DNA of 64,000 nt from Pseudomonas sp. PDM14 (GCF_014851905.1 NZ_JACVAQ010000002.1:62001-126000); one strand, 5' to 3'; counted from the first letter of the stretch, positions 30,485 through 39,529 are shown. Translations and numbers: made by a program. The notes: generated by a model from the letters alone, not told the origin.

Positions 30485-32245
30485 ATGAATGCAGCCGTCG
30501 AAATTCCCATCCGTGACAACCGCCGCCAGGCCAAGTTTCTGTACTGGACGGGCTGGCGCGTGTGCGAGATCGCCGAGCACCTGGGCGAGAAGGAGAAGAC
30601 GGTCCACGCCTGGAAGGCTAGGGACGAGTGGGACCGGGCTGACAATGTAGAGCGGATCGGGGGCGCGTTGGAAGCGCGCCTGGTGCAGTTGATTCTGAAG
30701 GACGGGAAGAGCGGCGGGGACTTCAAGGAAATCGACTTGCTGCACCGCCAGTTGGAGCGGCAGGCGCGGATTGAGCGTTACCAGGGCGGCGGTACCGACG
30801 CCGAGCTAAACCCGAAACTGAACAATCGGAACAGCGGCCCCAAGGCGAAGCCGAAGCGCAACGAGTTCAGCGAGGAGCATGTCGAGCAGCTGACGGAGGC
30901 CTTCCGCGATGGGTGCTTCGGGTATCAGCTGGACTGGTATCGGGCGGGCGACCAACGCACCAGGGCCATCCTCAAGTCACGCCAGATCGGTGCCACGTAC
31001 TACTTCGCCCGGGAGGCGCTGATTGATGCGCTGGTGACGGGGCGTAACCAGATATTCCTGTCGGCCTCGAAGAACCAGGCGCACATTTTCAAGGCGTATA
31101 TCCAGGCCTTCGCGCGGGAGGTGTGCGGGCTGGAGCTGACGGGAGACCCGATCATCCTGGGCAACGGCGCCGAGCTGCACTTCCTGGGTACCAACGCGCG
31201 CACAGCCCAGGGCTACCACGGCAATTTCTACTTCGACGAATTCTTCTGGACGTTCAAGTTCCGCGAGCTGAACAAGGTCGCCAGCGGCATGGCGATGCAG
31301 AAGCAATATCGGAGGACCTATTTCTCGACGCCTTCGAGCATGGCGCATGAGGCGTACACGTTCTGGACGGGGGAGCGGTTCAACCGGGGTAAGCCGGCGG
31401 CGAAGCGGATCAAGATTGATGTTTCGCACGATGCCCTGCAGCAGGGGCGTCTGTGCGAGGACAAGGTGTGGCGGCAGATCGTCACGATCATTGATGCCGA
31501 GCAACGCGGGTGCGACCTGTTCGACCTGGATGAACTGCGCCAGGAGTACGACGCCGAGGCGTTCCAGAACCTGCTGATGTGCGAGTTCGTCGACGACGGG
31601 GCGAGCATCTTCCCGCTGGCGATGCTGCAGCCGTGCATGGTGGATAGCTGGGTTGAGTGGGGTGAGGACTACAAGCCTTTCGCTGCACGGCCTTTCGCTG
31701 ACCGGCAGGTGTGGGTGGGCTATGACCCCGCCGAGACTGGCGACAGCGCCGGCCTGGTGGTGGTGGCGCCGCCGCAGGTGCCGGGCGGGAAGTTCCGCAT
31801 TCTGGAGCGCCACCAGTTCCGCGGGATGGATTTTTCGGCGCAGGCCGAGGCCATCCGCCAGGTGACGAAGCGTTTCTGGGTGACCTATATCGGCATCGAC
31901 ATGACGGGCATGGGCTCGGGCGTGGCGCAGCTGGTTAAGCAGTTTTTCCCGAACCTGACGACCTTCAGCTATTCGCCCGAGGTGAAAACCCGCCTGGTGC
32001 TGAAGGCGTATGACGTGATCCACAAGGGCCGCCTGGAGTTCGACGGCGGCTGGACGGACATGGCGCAGTCGCTGATGGCGATCCGCAAAACGATGACCGC
32101 CAGTGGGCGGCAATTCACCTACACCGCCGGGCGCAGCGACGAGACGGGCCATGCCGACCTGGCCTGGGCGCTGTTCCACGCATTGCACAACGAACCCCTG
32201 GAAGGGCAGACCGCTGCCAATACCGGGCGCATGGAGATTTTCTGA
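30485..32245 (+). CDS. P: Terminase large (ATPase) subunit gpP
   Basis: The 586-residue protein has an N-terminal DNA-binding part (DNRRQAKFLYWTGWRVCEIAEHLGEKEKTVHAWK), an ATPase with the P2-type Walker A variant KSRQIGATYY and YFDEFFW as Walker B, and a C-terminal nuclease with GYDPAETGDSAG and GIDMTGMGSG. It packages DNA into the prohead at cos. It is the first gene of the rightward P-Q pair. Confidence 0.94.
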   Translation: MNAAVEIPIRDNRRQAKFLYWTGWRVCEIAEHLGEKEKTVHAWKARDEWDRADNVERIGGALEARLVQLILKDGKSGGDFKEIDLLHRQLERQARIERYQGGGTDAELNPKLNNRNSGPKAKPKRNEFSEEHVEQLTEAFRDGCFGYQLDWYRAGDQRTRAILKSRQIGATYYFAREALIDALVTGRNQIFLSASKNQAHIFKAYIQAFAREVCGLELTGDPIILGNGAELHFLGTNARTAQGYHGNFYFDEFFWTFKFRELNKVASGMAMQKQYRRTYFSTPSSMAHEAYTFWTGERFNRGKPAAKRIKIDVSHDALQQGRLCEDKVWRQIVTIIDAEQRGCDLFDLDELRQEYDAEAFQNLLMCEFVDDGASIFPLAMLQPCMVDSWVEWGEDYKPFAARPFADRQVWVGYDPAETGDSAGLVVVAPPQVPGGKFRILERHQFRGMDFSAQAEAIRQVTKRFWVTYIGIDMTGMGSGVAQLVKQFFPNLTTFSYSPEVKTRLVLKAYDVIHKGRLEFDGGWTDMAQSLMAIRKTMTASGRQFTYTAGRSDETGHADLAWALFHALHNEPLEGQTAANTGRMEIF

Positions 32246-33264
32246 TGGGTACAGGTACGGAGCTGGCTGTGGCCGGCGCAGGTCAGGGCGTAAGCAAGGG
32301 GGCGATGGCGTTCACCTTCGGGGAGCCGGAGTCGGTGCTGTCGGCGCGGGAGATCTTCGATTACCTAGAGTGCTGGTTTAACGGGCGGTGGTATGAGCCG
32401 CCGTTGTCGATGGATGGCTTGGCGCGGTCGACGCGGGCCAGTGTGCACCTGGATTCGGGGTTGCGCTTCAAGCGTAACCAGCTGAGCCGGACCTTTATTC
32501 CGCACCGGCTGCTCAGCCGGCCGGCCTTCGAGCAGTACGTCCAGGACTACCTGTGCCTGGGCAATGCCTATCTGGAAGGGCGGCGCTCGATGCTGCGCCA
32601 GACGATGGCGCTGCAGCCGCCGCTGGCGAAGTACATGCGGGCGGGCAAGGAGGGGCGGTTCTTCCAGGTGCAGGGCTGGAAGGATGAGCACGAATTCGAG
32701 CCGGGCAGCGTGTTCCACCTGCGAGAGGTGGATCTACATCAGGAAATCTACGGGCTGCCGGAGTGGATCAGCGCGTTGCAGTCGGCGCTGTTGAACCAGT
32801 CGGCCACGTTGTTCCGCAGGAAGTACTTCGAGAACGGCAGTCACGCCGGGTTCATCCTTTATATGACCGATGCGGCGCAGAACGAAGAGGACATCGATGA
32901 CCTACGCACCGCGTTGAGGAACGCCAAGGGCCCAGGGAATTTCCGCAACCTGTTCGTGTACGCGCCCAACGGCAAGAAGGAGGGCATCCAGCTGATACCG
33001 GTGAGCGAGGTGGCGGCGAAGGATGAGTTCAACTCGATCAAGGACCAGACCCAGGGTGACGTGCTGGCGGCGCTGCGGGTGTATCCGCAGCTGATGGGGA
33101 TCGTGCCGAAGAACGCTGGTGGGTTTGGGTCGCCGAAAGAGGCGTTTGAGGTGTGGGCTGCGCTGGAGCTGGAGCCGCTGCAAAGGCGCCTGGCGCTGGT
33201 GAATGAGTGGCTAGGGGAGGAGGTGGTGCGGTTCAGTGATATAGAAGGGATCGCCGGACCGTGA
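32245..33264 (+). CDS. Q: Portal protein gpQ
   Basis: A 339-residue protein with P2 Q motifs: ESVLSAREIFDYLECWFNGRWYEPP, GLRFKRNQLSRTFIPH, LPEWISALQSALLNQSATLFRRKYFENGSHAGFILY (shown here in parts) and MGIVPKNAGGFG. It forms the dodecameric head vertex through which DNA is pumped. The ATG overlaps the P stop by one base. Its end lies about 0.85 kb from the cos-like site. Confidence 0.94.
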   Translation: MGTGTELAVAGAGQGVSKGAMAFTFGEPESVLSAREIFDYLECWFNGRWYEPPLSMDGLARSTRASVHLDSGLRFKRNQLSRTFIPHRLLSRPAFEQYVQDYLCLGNAYLEGRRSMLRQTMALQPPLAKYMRAGKEGRFFQVQGWKDEHEFEPGSVFHLREVDLHQEIYGLPEWISALQSALLNQSATLFRRKYFENGSHAGFILYMTDAAQNEEDIDDLRTALRNAKGPGNFRNLFVYAPNGKKEGIQLIPVSEVAAKDEFNSIKDQTQGDVLAALRVYPQLMGIVPKNAGGFGSPKEAFEVWAALELEPLQRRLALVNEWLGEEVVRFSDIEGIAGP

Positions 33265-33282
33265 GCTGGACCTCAAGCCCTC

Positions 33283-33972
33283 TCAGCGTTTTTGGGTTGT
33301 AAGGAAGGGGACCGCTCGCATTAGGTCCAGCCGGGACATCAGCCGACCATAGTCTTCTGACCACTGACAGTACTCAGCCAAGAAACCATCATGCTCACCG
33401 ATTAGGACCTTCTGGTGATAGATCAGGCCTGTCAGCATTGGGATGTGGCGGATCATAGGTGTGCCCGGCTTGCCGGTGTAGAAGATCGCCTCATTAAGGG
33501 GCAATGGCTCAGCTGCGCTTCGCAACTTGCGGTGCTGTGAGGCCAGGATCGTGCCATCAATCACATCGCCTGATTCCAAGGTGATCCAGGCGTGCCCCTT
33601 GGCGGGTTTCCCGTGTATTGCCCCGTCTCTTATCTCGTATTGATATCCCTCTGAGATTTCATCAAGCAGGTCAGCCGCAGTTGCGCCTGTATACATGCCC
33701 TCTGCCAGCTCGATGTCCCCAATCGTTACTGTGTGTCTGATACCTAGATCGAACAATACGTACGACAGCTCCCTCACCACCCAGAAGCATCGGCCTGGAA
33801 GAATCTCGGAGCCAGGCATGAACTCAGAGAAGTCCTTGGCAATTGCGGCAACGACCATCTTCAGGTTGACGGAGGCGTCTGTGATGATCTGGAGGGGGTA
33901 GTTCGACATCCCTTGATTGATGGTGTTGGTCAGAGCGATCGCTTCGGCAAACATCTCGATGTAACTCTTCAT
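33283..33972 (-). CDS. Cargo protein with possible Cys-His-Asp papain/transglutaminase-like core
   Basis: The 229-residue protein has no signal peptide or membrane segment. It contains RCFWVVRELSYVLFDLGIRHTVTIGDI followed about 45 residues later by GHAWITLESGDVIDGT; Cys62, His127 and Asp139 fit the order and surroundings of a transglutaminase-like or papain-like triad (Cys at a helix start after Gly, His-Ala-Trp strand, then Asp before Gly-Thr). The gene lies between the portal gene and cos, the place of the cytotoxin gene ctx in phiCTX, and opposite to Q. Lower GC than the structural genes. Activity and target are unknown. Confidence 0.55.
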   Translation of the reverse strand: MKSYIEMFAEAIALTNTINQGMSNYPLQIITDASVNLKMVVAAIAKDFSEFMPGSEILPGRCFWVVRELSYVLFDLGIRHTVTIGDIELAEGMYTGATAADLLDEISEGYQYEIRDGAIHGKPAKGHAWITLESGDVIDGTILASQHRKLRSAAEPLPLNEAIFYTGKPGTPMIRHIPMLTGLIYHQKVLIGEHDGFLAEYCQWSEDYGRLMSRLDLMRAVPFLTTQKR

Positions 33973-34110
33973 GCCTGACCCTCACGCCAAAAGCCCGCGA
34001 ATATACAGAGCGAGGCATGTACTTGCCACGAATTCTGGGCCTCCCGTCATCACGCCACCAGAGTCAGGCCACGCCGCTGCCCCGTGGATGGGGCCCACTC
34101 TGGCGCGCGC

Positions 34111-34130
34111 CGTCGTCCCCCCGCCACGCC
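34111..34130 (-). other. Candidate cos site
   Basis: On the minus strand this reads GGCGTGGCGGGGGGACGACG, close to the P2 cohesive end, which as I recall begins GGCGAGGCGGGG. Position after the portal gene and before the attachment region also fits P2 and phiCTX. The exact cut positions cannot be read from sequence. Confidence 0.5.
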
Positions 34131-34313
34131 TGCGGGCTAAATGTGTCGTTTTACCTGCACCCCTGCATAGCGAGCCCGGCGGTTAGCTCCGGGGCGTGCG
34201 TGCAGATTGGTGGGACTAGAAATCCCTGCGAAACCCTGCACCGATGAGGTGATTTGATGTTGAAGTGATTGCGGAAGGGGGCGCACAGCCAGTTTCAAGC
34301 GTGGCGCCGGGAT

Positions 34314-34589
34314 AAGGTAATTTTGGTCAGGTGTTGAAGAAGGGCACCCAGAAGCCGCGTGGCACTAGGCATTTAGGACTTACCTTTAGGGGTAATTTAA
34401 GGTCAGGCAGAAGGTAATTTTTTGCTATCTATCTGATATCAAAGGTTTTTATTTGATTGGGGAATGCCCGTCGGAAAGGTAATTTATGCACCTGGACTTA
34501 CCAAATTCTTACCTTAATATCGTCTAGATAACCAATTGATACATAAGGATAAATTGCAGAAAATTGAATCGACTTACCAAAATTACCTT
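34314..34589. repeat. Direct and inverted short repeats, integrase-arm/excisionase-site-like
   Basis: AAGGTAATTT occurs at 34314-34323, 34411-34420 and 34476-34485, and inverted (AAATTACCTT) at 34580-34589. GACTTACC occurs at 34377-34384, 34495-34502 and 34571-34578. Near copies (GGGGTAATTT at 34389, TTCTTACCTT near 34506) fill the gaps. Such arrays beside an attachment core are typical of tyrosine-integrase arm sites. Confidence 0.6.
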
Positions 34590-34706
34590 TTTCCCGTGGG
34601 TCAACCTGAAATCCGGTAGAATCGCCGCTGCGTCGTTCCAGAGCATTCCTCCCAAGGAAGCTTGGGAACACGTTGGGAACGAAATTCATGACTTGGTAAC
34701 AGGTGG

Positions 34707-34725
34707 GGCCGCGTCTCACGCGGCC
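34707..34725. repeat. Perfect 8-bp hairpin near attachment core
   Basis: GGCCGCGT-CTC-ACGCGGCC is a perfect inverted repeat about 27 bp upstream of the tRNA-Ser fragment. There is no T-run, so it is not a clear terminator. It may be part of the attachment complex. Confidence 0.5.
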
Positions 34726-34751
34726 TGCAGAGGCGCGGCTTTGAAGCGTAT

Positions 34752-34777
34752 GAGTTCGAATCTCACCGCTTCCGCCA
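34752..34777 (+). other. attR: Attachment site: tRNA-Ser 3' end fragment
   Basis: The bases GAG-TTCGAAT-CTC form a T arm, followed by ACCGCTTCC-GCCA, an acceptor 3' strand with discriminator G and CCA, matching the 3' end of a Pseudomonas-type tRNA-Ser. No matching 5' acceptor (GGAAGCG) occurs upstream at the right distance, so this is a fragment. It marks the prophage-chromosome boundary; the intact tRNA is expected at the left end, outside the window. Left/right naming is arbitrary. Confidence 0.75.
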
Positions 34778-34925
34778 AATTCGGTTGTTGCCTTATAAAG
34801 TGATGCCTTTTTGGCGTTTGCTTTTTGACGAATTTACGCCAAGCTAGGTTCGTGAAAGCCATCACAGATTCACTGCCTGCCCAAAAGACCGCTTAAGCGG
34901 CGTGTTTGATGCAGCGAGGTGTCGC

Positions 34926-35570
34926 TTGATTAAGGTGCTGGTGGTCGATGACCACGATCTGGTTCGTACAGGAATTACCCGCATGCTGGCCGACATCGAT
35001 GGCCTGCAGGTCATTGGCCAGGCGGATTCCGGCGAAGAAGCGCTGAAGAAGGTCCGCGAGCTCAAGCCCGATGTCGTCCTCATGGACGTCAAGATGCCCG
35101 GCATCGGCGGCCTTGAAGCCACGCGCAAGCTCCTGCGCAGCTATCCCGACTTGAAGATCATTGCCGTCACCGCGTGTGAGGACGATCTGTTCCCGACGCG
35201 TTTGCTCCAGGCTGGCGCGGCCGGTTACCTGACCAAGGGCGCGGCGCTGGAAGAGATGGTTCAGGCTATTCGCATGGGGTTTGCCGGGCAGCGTTACATC
35301 AGCTCGCAGATTGCCCAGCAGCTGGCGCTCAAGTCCTTCCAGCCCAATGGCAGCGGCTCGCCGTTCGACTCGCTTTCCGAGCGCGAGATCCAGATCGCCC
35401 TGATGATCGCCAACTGCCAGAAGGTGCAGACCATCTCCGACAAGCTGTGCCTGTCGCCGAAGACGGTGAACACCTACCGCTACCGCATCTACGAGAAGCT
35501 ATCCATTACCAGTGACGTGGAGCTGGCCCTGTTGGCCGTGCGTCATGGGATGGTCGATGCCATCAGCTGA
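34926..35570 (+). CDS. gacA: Response regulator GacA
   Basis: The 214-residue protein (TTG start at 34926, with GAGGTG upstream; an in-frame ATG at 34902 is less likely) has a receiver domain with the phospho-accepting Asp54 in [10 protein letters not shown], Lys near 104 in YLTKGAA, and a LuxR/FixJ-type helix-turn-helix ([13 protein letters not shown]...[17 protein letters not shown]). It is phosphorylated by GacS and switches on the Rsm small RNAs, thereby controlling secondary metabolism, biofilm and virulence. uvrC follows with no gap, the conserved gacA-uvrC arrangement. The prophage ends only about 150 bp upstream, so gacA promoter context may be changed in this strain. Confidence 0.95.
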   Translation: MIKVLVVDDHDLVRTGITRMLADIDGLQVIGQADSGEEALKKVRELKPDVVLMDVKMPGIGGLEATRKLLRSYPDLKIIAVTACEDDLFPTRLLQAGAAGYLTKGAALEEMVQAIRMGFAGQRYISSQIAQQLALKSFQPNGSGSPFDSLSEREIQIALMIANCQKVQTISDKLCLSPKTVNTYRYRIYEKLSITSDVELALLAVRHGMVDAIS

Positions 35571-35571
35571 G

Positions 35572-37395
35572 ATGCCCGTGCAGTTCGATCCGAGTGCGTT
35601 TCTCGCCACCTGCAGTGGCCGCCCCGGTGTCTATCGGATGTTCGATGGCGAGGCCAAGCTGCTGTACGTCGGCAAGGCCTCGAACCTGAAGAAACGCCTG
35701 GCCAGCTATTTCCGCAAGACCGGCCTCGCGCCGAAGACCGCGGCGCTGGTTGCACGCATCGCACAGGTCGAAACCACCATCACTGCCAACGAAACCGAAG
35801 CGCTGCTGCTCGAGCAGACGCTGATCAAGCAGTGGCGGCCGCCGTACAACATTCTTCTGCGTGACGATAAGTCCTACCCCTACGTGCTGCTGTCCGACGG
35901 CGCGTTTCCGCGGCTGGGTATCTACCGCGGAGCGAAGAAGGAGAAGGGCCGCTACTTTGGCCCTTATCCCAGCGCAGGAGCCGTGCGTGAAAGCCTTGGT
36001 CTGCTGCAGAAGGCCTTTCTGGTTCGCCAGTGCGAAGACAGCTACTTCAAGAACCGCACGCGGCCCTGTCTGCAGTACCAGATCAAGCGCTGCAAGGCGC
36101 CGTGCGTGGGACTGGTCGATGCCGACGAGTACGCCGAGGACGTGCGCCATTCGGTGATGTTCCTCGAAGGTCGCAGTAACGCCCTAGCCGATGAGCTTTC
36201 GGCCAGCATGGAGGCGGCCGCGATGAACCTGGAGTTCGAGCGTGCCGCCGAGCTGCGCGACCAGATGGCGCTGCTGCGGCGCGTGCAGGACCAGCAGAGC
36301 ATGGAGGGCGGCACTGGCGATGTGGACGTCGTCGCGGCCATGGTCAACCCAGGCGGCGCCTGCGTGCACCTGATCAGCGTGCGTGGCGGACGTGTGCTGG
36401 GTAGCAAGAATTTCTTTCCCCAGGTGGGCATTGAGGAAGAGGGCGGTGCGGTGCTGGCGGCTTTCCTTGCCCAGTACTACCTCAGCAGCCATGAGCGCGA
36501 CCTGCCCAGCGAGCTGATCGTCAACGTGCTGCACGAGGATTTGCCCACGCTCGCCGCGGCGCTGGCTGAGTTGCGTGGGCGCGAGTTGGCCATCAGCCAT
36601 CGCGTACGTGGTACCCGCGCACGCTGGCAACAGCTGGCGGTCACCAACGCCGAGCAGGCGCTGTCCGCACGGCTGGCCAATCGTCAGCATGTTGCGGCGC
36701 GTTTCGATGCGCTGGCCGAGGCGCTGGGTCTGGACGAGCCTCCGCAGCGGCTGGAGTGCTACGACATCAGCCATTCCAGCGGTGAGGCCACCGTGGCGTC
36801 CTGCGTGGTGTTCGGTCCGGAAGGTCCGTTGAAGTCCGACTATCGCCGCTACAACATCGAGGGCGTGACGGCGGGCGACGACTATGCCGCCATGCACCAG
36901 GCGCTGACGCGACGGTTCAGCAAGCTCAAGGAAGGCGAAGGCAAGTTGCCGGACATTCTGCTGGTCGACGGCGGCAAGGGGCAGATGAACATGGCCAGCG
37001 AGGTGCTGCAGGAGCTGGCCGTGCCGGAGCTGATCCTCCTTGGCGTGGCCAAGGGCGTGACGCGCAAGCCAGGTCTGGAAACTCTGTATCTGAACGATGC
37101 CGAGCATGAATTCACACTGCCCGGTGATTCGCCCGCGTTGCACCTGATTCAGCAGATTCGCGATGAGGCACACCGCTTTGCGATTACCGGTCACCGCGCG
37201 CGCCGGGGCAAGGCGCGGCGCACATCGAGTCTGGAAGATGTGCCGGGCATCGGGCCCAAGCGCCGGCGCGAATTGCTCAAGCATTTCGGTGGCTTGCAGG
37301 AGCTCACGCGTGCCAGCAGCGATGAGATCGCCAAGGCGCCGGGAATCAGCAAAAAGCTCGCCGAGTCGATTTATGCCGCTCTGCACAGCGAGTAG
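35572..37395 (+). CDS. uvrC: Excinuclease ABC subunit C
   Basis: The 607-residue protein has a GIY-YIG nuclease ([27 protein letters not shown], residues 14-40 region), a UVR motif (about residues 200-240), the RNase H-like C-terminal nuclease ([34 protein letters not shown]) and a terminal helix-hairpin-helix pair ([21 protein letters not shown]...[13 protein letters not shown]). It makes both cuts in nucleotide excision repair. The ATG at 35572 follows the gacA stop by one base; an in-frame ATG at 35557 inside gacA is possible. Full length for the family. Confidence 0.97.
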   Translation: MPVQFDPSAFLATCSGRPGVYRMFDGEAKLLYVGKASNLKKRLASYFRKTGLAPKTAALVARIAQVETTITANETEALLLEQTLIKQWRPPYNILLRDDKSYPYVLLSDGAFPRLGIYRGAKKEKGRYFGPYPSAGAVRESLGLLQKAFLVRQCEDSYFKNRTRPCLQYQIKRCKAPCVGLVDADEYAEDVRHSVMFLEGRSNALADELSASMEAAAMNLEFERAAELRDQMALLRRVQDQQSMEGGTGDVDVVAAMVNPGGACVHLISVRGGRVLGSKNFFPQVGIEEEGGAVLAAFLAQYYLSSHERDLPSELIVNVLHEDLPTLAAALAELRGRELAISHRVRGTRARWQQLAVTNAEQALSARLANRQHVAARFDALAEALGLDEPPQRLECYDISHSSGEATVASCVVFGPEGPLKSDYRRYNIEGVTAGDDYAAMHQALTRRFSKLKEGEGKLPDILLVDGGKGQMNMASEVLQELAVPELILLGVAKGVTRKPGLETLYLNDAEHEFTLPGDSPALHLIQQIRDEAHRFAITGHRARRGKARRTSSLEDVPGIGPKRRRELLKHFGGLQELTRASSDEIAKAPGISKKLAESIYAALHSE

Positions 37396-37428
37396 AATGC
37401 CGGCTCAACTCGTTGGTCAGTGGTCCAG

Positions 37429-37989
37429 ATGAATATCCCAAACCTTCTCACCGTTCTGCGCGTACTACTGATCCCGGTCATCATCCTTCTCTTCTACCTG
37501 CCATTTTCCTGGAGCTACCTGGCGGCCAGTGGTGTCTTTGCGCTGGCAGCGGTTACCGACTGGTTCGATGGCTATCTGGCGCGTCGCTGGGAGCAGAGCA
37601 CGCCGTTCGGTGCCTTTCTCGATCCGGTGGCGGACAAGCTGATGGTTGCAGTGGCCCTGGTTCTGCTGGTTGAGGAGCACGCGAACTTTTGGCTGACCCT
37701 GCCGGCGGCCATCATCATCGGTCGTGAGATCGTAGTGTCCGCGCTGCGCGAGTGGATGGCCGAGCTGGGCGCGCGGGCGCATGTGGCCGTGTCGAACTTG
37801 GGCAAATGGAAAACGGCGGCGCAAATGGTGGCGCTGGTCATTTTGCTGGCCAATCCGCCGCACATGACGGTCTGGGTCGGTTTGGGCTTTGGTTTGCTGA
37901 TCATTGCCGCAGCGCTGACCTTGTGGTCGATGCTGCAGTATCTGCTGGCTGCTTGGCCGCATCTCGGTTTTGCTACTGACAAGAAATAA
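37429..37989 (+). CDS. pgsA: Phosphatidylglycerophosphate synthase
   Basis: The 186-residue integral membrane protein begins [19 protein letters not shown] and carries the CDP-alcohol phosphotransferase motif D-x2-D-G-x2-A-R-x8-G-x3-D-x3-D in [27 protein letters not shown]. It joins CDP-diacylglycerol to glycerol 3-phosphate, the committed step to phosphatidylglycerol and cardiolipin. Start at 37429 matches homologues; GTG at 37420 is possible. It follows uvrC by 33 bases. Confidence 0.96.
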   Translation: MNIPNLLTVLRVLLIPVIILLFYLPFSWSYLAASGVFALAAVTDWFDGYLARRWEQSTPFGAFLDPVADKLMVAVALVLLVEEHANFWLTLPAAIIIGREIVVSALREWMAELGARAHVAVSNLGKWKTAAQMVALVILLANPPHMTVWVGLGFGLLIIAAALTLWSMLQYLLAAWPHLGFATDKK

Positions 37990-38008
37990 AGTTTTTTGAA
38001 TCAAGGGG

Positions 38009-38036
38009 TTGACGCGGCGTTTTGAAACTATAAAAT
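38009..38036 (+). promoter_or_regulatory. tRNA operon promoter
   Basis: TTGACG (38009-38014) and TAAAAT (38031-38036) are spaced by 16 bases, followed by a GC-rich discriminator (GGCGCCCG) typical of stringently controlled stable-RNA promoters. The first tRNA starts 19 bases later. Confidence 0.7.
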
Positions 38037-38054
38037 GGCGCCCGTCACCAAGAC

Positions 38055-38130
<76 letters not shown>

Positions 38131-38173
38131 ATTTGTTGACGTTGACGCCGCTTTTTGCGGCGTCTTCGTTTGA

Positions 38174-38247
38174 GGCCGATTAGCAGAGTGGTTATGCAGC
38201 GGATTGCAAATCCGCGTACATCGGTTCGATTCCGGTATCGGCCTCCA
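38174..38247 (+). tRNA. tRNA-Cys(GCA)
   Basis: The 74-nt sequence has acceptor GGCCGAT/ATCGGCC, anticodon arm GCGGATTGCAAATCCGC with anticodon GCA, T loop TTCGATT and encoded TCCA end. It is 43 bases downstream of tRNA-Gly. Confidence 0.97.
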
Positions 38248-38253
38248 TTATAG

Positions 38254-38289
38254 AAAAGCCCCGTAGATCACTGATTTACGGGGCTTTTT
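38254..38289 (+). terminator. Rho-independent terminator after tRNA-Cys
   Basis: AAAAGCCCCGTA and TACGGGGCTTTTT form a 12-bp stem with an 11-nt loop and a T-run. It ends the Gly-Cys transcript; tRNA-Leu therefore may have its own promoter. Confidence 0.88.
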
Positions 38290-38372
38290 CTTATCTGCAT
38301 CAGCTTTGTTTTTGCGCCTTGCGAGGCGTGCGATGGCTGTATATAGTCCAGCCCTCGCTTTGCAGCGCTACC

Positions 38373-38459
38373 GCCCGAATGGCGAAATCGGTAGACGCAG
38401 GAGACTTAAAATCTCTCGCTCGTAAGGGCGTGCCGGTTCGAGTCCGGCTTCGGGCACCA
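38373..38459 (+). tRNA. tRNA-Leu(TAA)
   Basis: The 87-nt class II tRNA has acceptor GCCCGAA/TTCGGGC, anticodon loop ACTTAAAAT with anticodon TAA, a long variable arm (CGCTCGTAAGGGCG), T loop TTCGAGT and encoded ACCA end. Confidence 0.97.
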
Positions 38460-38532
38460 GTTCGCAGAGGCTTCAGTTCTCTGCTTTTCCTCTCGCCCTT
38501 GCGCGACGCTCGACGATCACATTCCTCGCCTG

Positions 38533-38694
38533 CTACGACCCTGGGCCGAAGCTGACCATCATGCCGTGCTGAATGCGATAGAGGCGGCCGTTTACCCGAA
38601 GGCTGAAAGGGCTGCGGCTGACGATCTGCGCACCCTGGTCGATCAGTGCATCGATGTGTGAGCGCAGCGCGTGGTATGTCCTTTTTTCTTCCAT
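38533..38694 (-). CDS. Small conserved hypothetical protein
   Basis: A 53-residue basic protein starting MEEKRTYHALRSHIDALIDQ, with the core IVSRSPFSLRVNGRLYRIQHG. The start ATG at 38692-38694 is preceded by GGGAGCTCACTCA. I recall similar short proteins from other Pseudomonas genomes near this tRNA cluster, function unknown. Confidence 0.55.
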   Translation of the reverse strand: MEEKRTYHALRSHIDALIDQGAQIVSRSPFSLRVNGRLYRIQHGMMVSFGPGS

Positions 38695-38882
38695 TGAGTG
38701 AGCTCCCTGTTGGCTGCACGGAGCATATCAGCGGGGTGATGGCTTTTCGATATCTGTGCGCTGCATCACGGCCCAAAATCCTGCGGCGTTCTGTCGCCCT
38801 GCGTGACGTGTGCTCATGCGGGTTTCTGGAACGTTCACGCGTGCCTTCGGGTCTTCAGATACAGGAAGGCAATCAGAGGAGC

Positions 38883-39017
38883 ATGATGATGGGACACGTC
38901 GACGGAAGACCGCAGGATCAGCAATTGCCCCCTGCGGAGCATGACCCGGAACCGGTCGATCCGGATCGCGATGATGGTGAGCAGCCACGCGACCCGGATG
39001 AGTCTCAGGTGGAGTAA
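38883..39017 (+). CDS. Small acidic hypothetical protein
   Basis: A 44-residue, very acidic, proline-rich protein (Asp, Glu, Pro and Gln make up most of it) beginning with up to three Met codons (38883, 38886, 38889) and preceded by AGAGGAGC. It contains the repeated pattern DPEPVDPDRDD. Likely disordered. A terminator follows 37 bases after the stop. Confidence 0.5.
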   Translation: MMMGHVDGRPQDQQLPPAEHDPEPVDPDRDDGEQPRDPDESQVE

Positions 39018-39054
39018 GTCCAGGCAGCCGAGCAGTATCGCGGCGCGCGTAAAC

Positions 39055-39084
39055 AAAAAGCCCCGGCAGTGCCGGGGCTTTTTT
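39055..39084. terminator. Bidirectional Rho-independent terminator
   Basis: AAAAAGCCCCGGCA and TGCCGGGGCTTTTTT form a strong stem with A- and T-runs on both sides. It separates the convergent genes at 38883-39017 and 39086-39325. Confidence 0.9.
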
Positions 39085-39085
39085 G

Positions 39086-39325
39086 TCAGTGCTCGAACTG
39101 CTTGGCGGCTTCCACGCCCGATGCGGTCAGTTTGATCGGGTCGGTGTTGATGTTCGCATCGGCTTTCCTGTCCTGGATCAGCCCGCGCGATTGCAAGTCG
39201 GTGATGGCCTCGGCGACGGCGCTCTCGCCACGGTAGTTATCCAGTATCTCCTTGCCCAGCCCGCCGGGATGGGCGTGGAGCAGGCGGGTTAGGACTTCTT
39301 TTTCCAGTTCTTTGTCGGTGGACAT
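39086..39325 (-). CDS. Small winged-helix-like hypothetical protein
   Basis: A 79-residue protein starting MSTDKELEKEVLTRLLHAHP. The pattern helix, GLGKEILDNY, then SAVAEAITDLQSRGLIQDRK and a short hairpin IKLTASGVEAA resembles a compact winged helix, as in small transcriptional regulators. No DNA target is known. Preceded by GAGGTCACC. Confidence 0.58.
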   Translation of the reverse strand: MSTDKELEKEVLTRLLHAHPGGLGKEILDNYRGESAVAEAITDLQSRGLIQDRKADANINTDPIKLTASGVEAAKQFEH

Positions 39326-39529
39326 GGTGACCTCGCGTGATCGGGTGGATTGATCGTGCTCATCTGCTGTGACCCTGCATGAGGGCGATGGTTTTACCCG
39401 AGGTGTGAGCGGTCGTTGCACGGCTGTAAATGCGTGGCGCGGCCGTATAGGCTTGACCATCGAAGCGCCAGTAGCGCGATTTGCCGCGTCTGCTGAAATA
39501 CCTCTCCAGCCAAGTGAAGACCGGTCGCC

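Larger units (their letters stand above)
33973..34800. other. Prophage right-end non-coding region (cos, attachment region)
   Basis: No convincing gene is present in these 0.8 kb. The GC-rich left part holds a cos-like sequence, the AT-rich middle (34310-34600) carries repeated short motifs in both orientations, and the right end holds a hairpin and the tRNA-Ser 3' fragment. GC content and repeat structure match a phage end rather than coding DNA. Confidence 0.7.

Noticed and set aside
34689..34777. Complete tRNA-Ser gene
   Set aside because: The T arm and acceptor 3' strand are present, but no GGAAGCG 5' strand, D arm or anticodon arm lies upstream; it is only a 3' fragment left by integration.
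34498..34803. Short genes in the AT-rich attachment region
   Set aside because: The frames of 70-80 codons overlap the repeat array and tRNA fragment on both strands, with no ribosome site or recognisable sequence.
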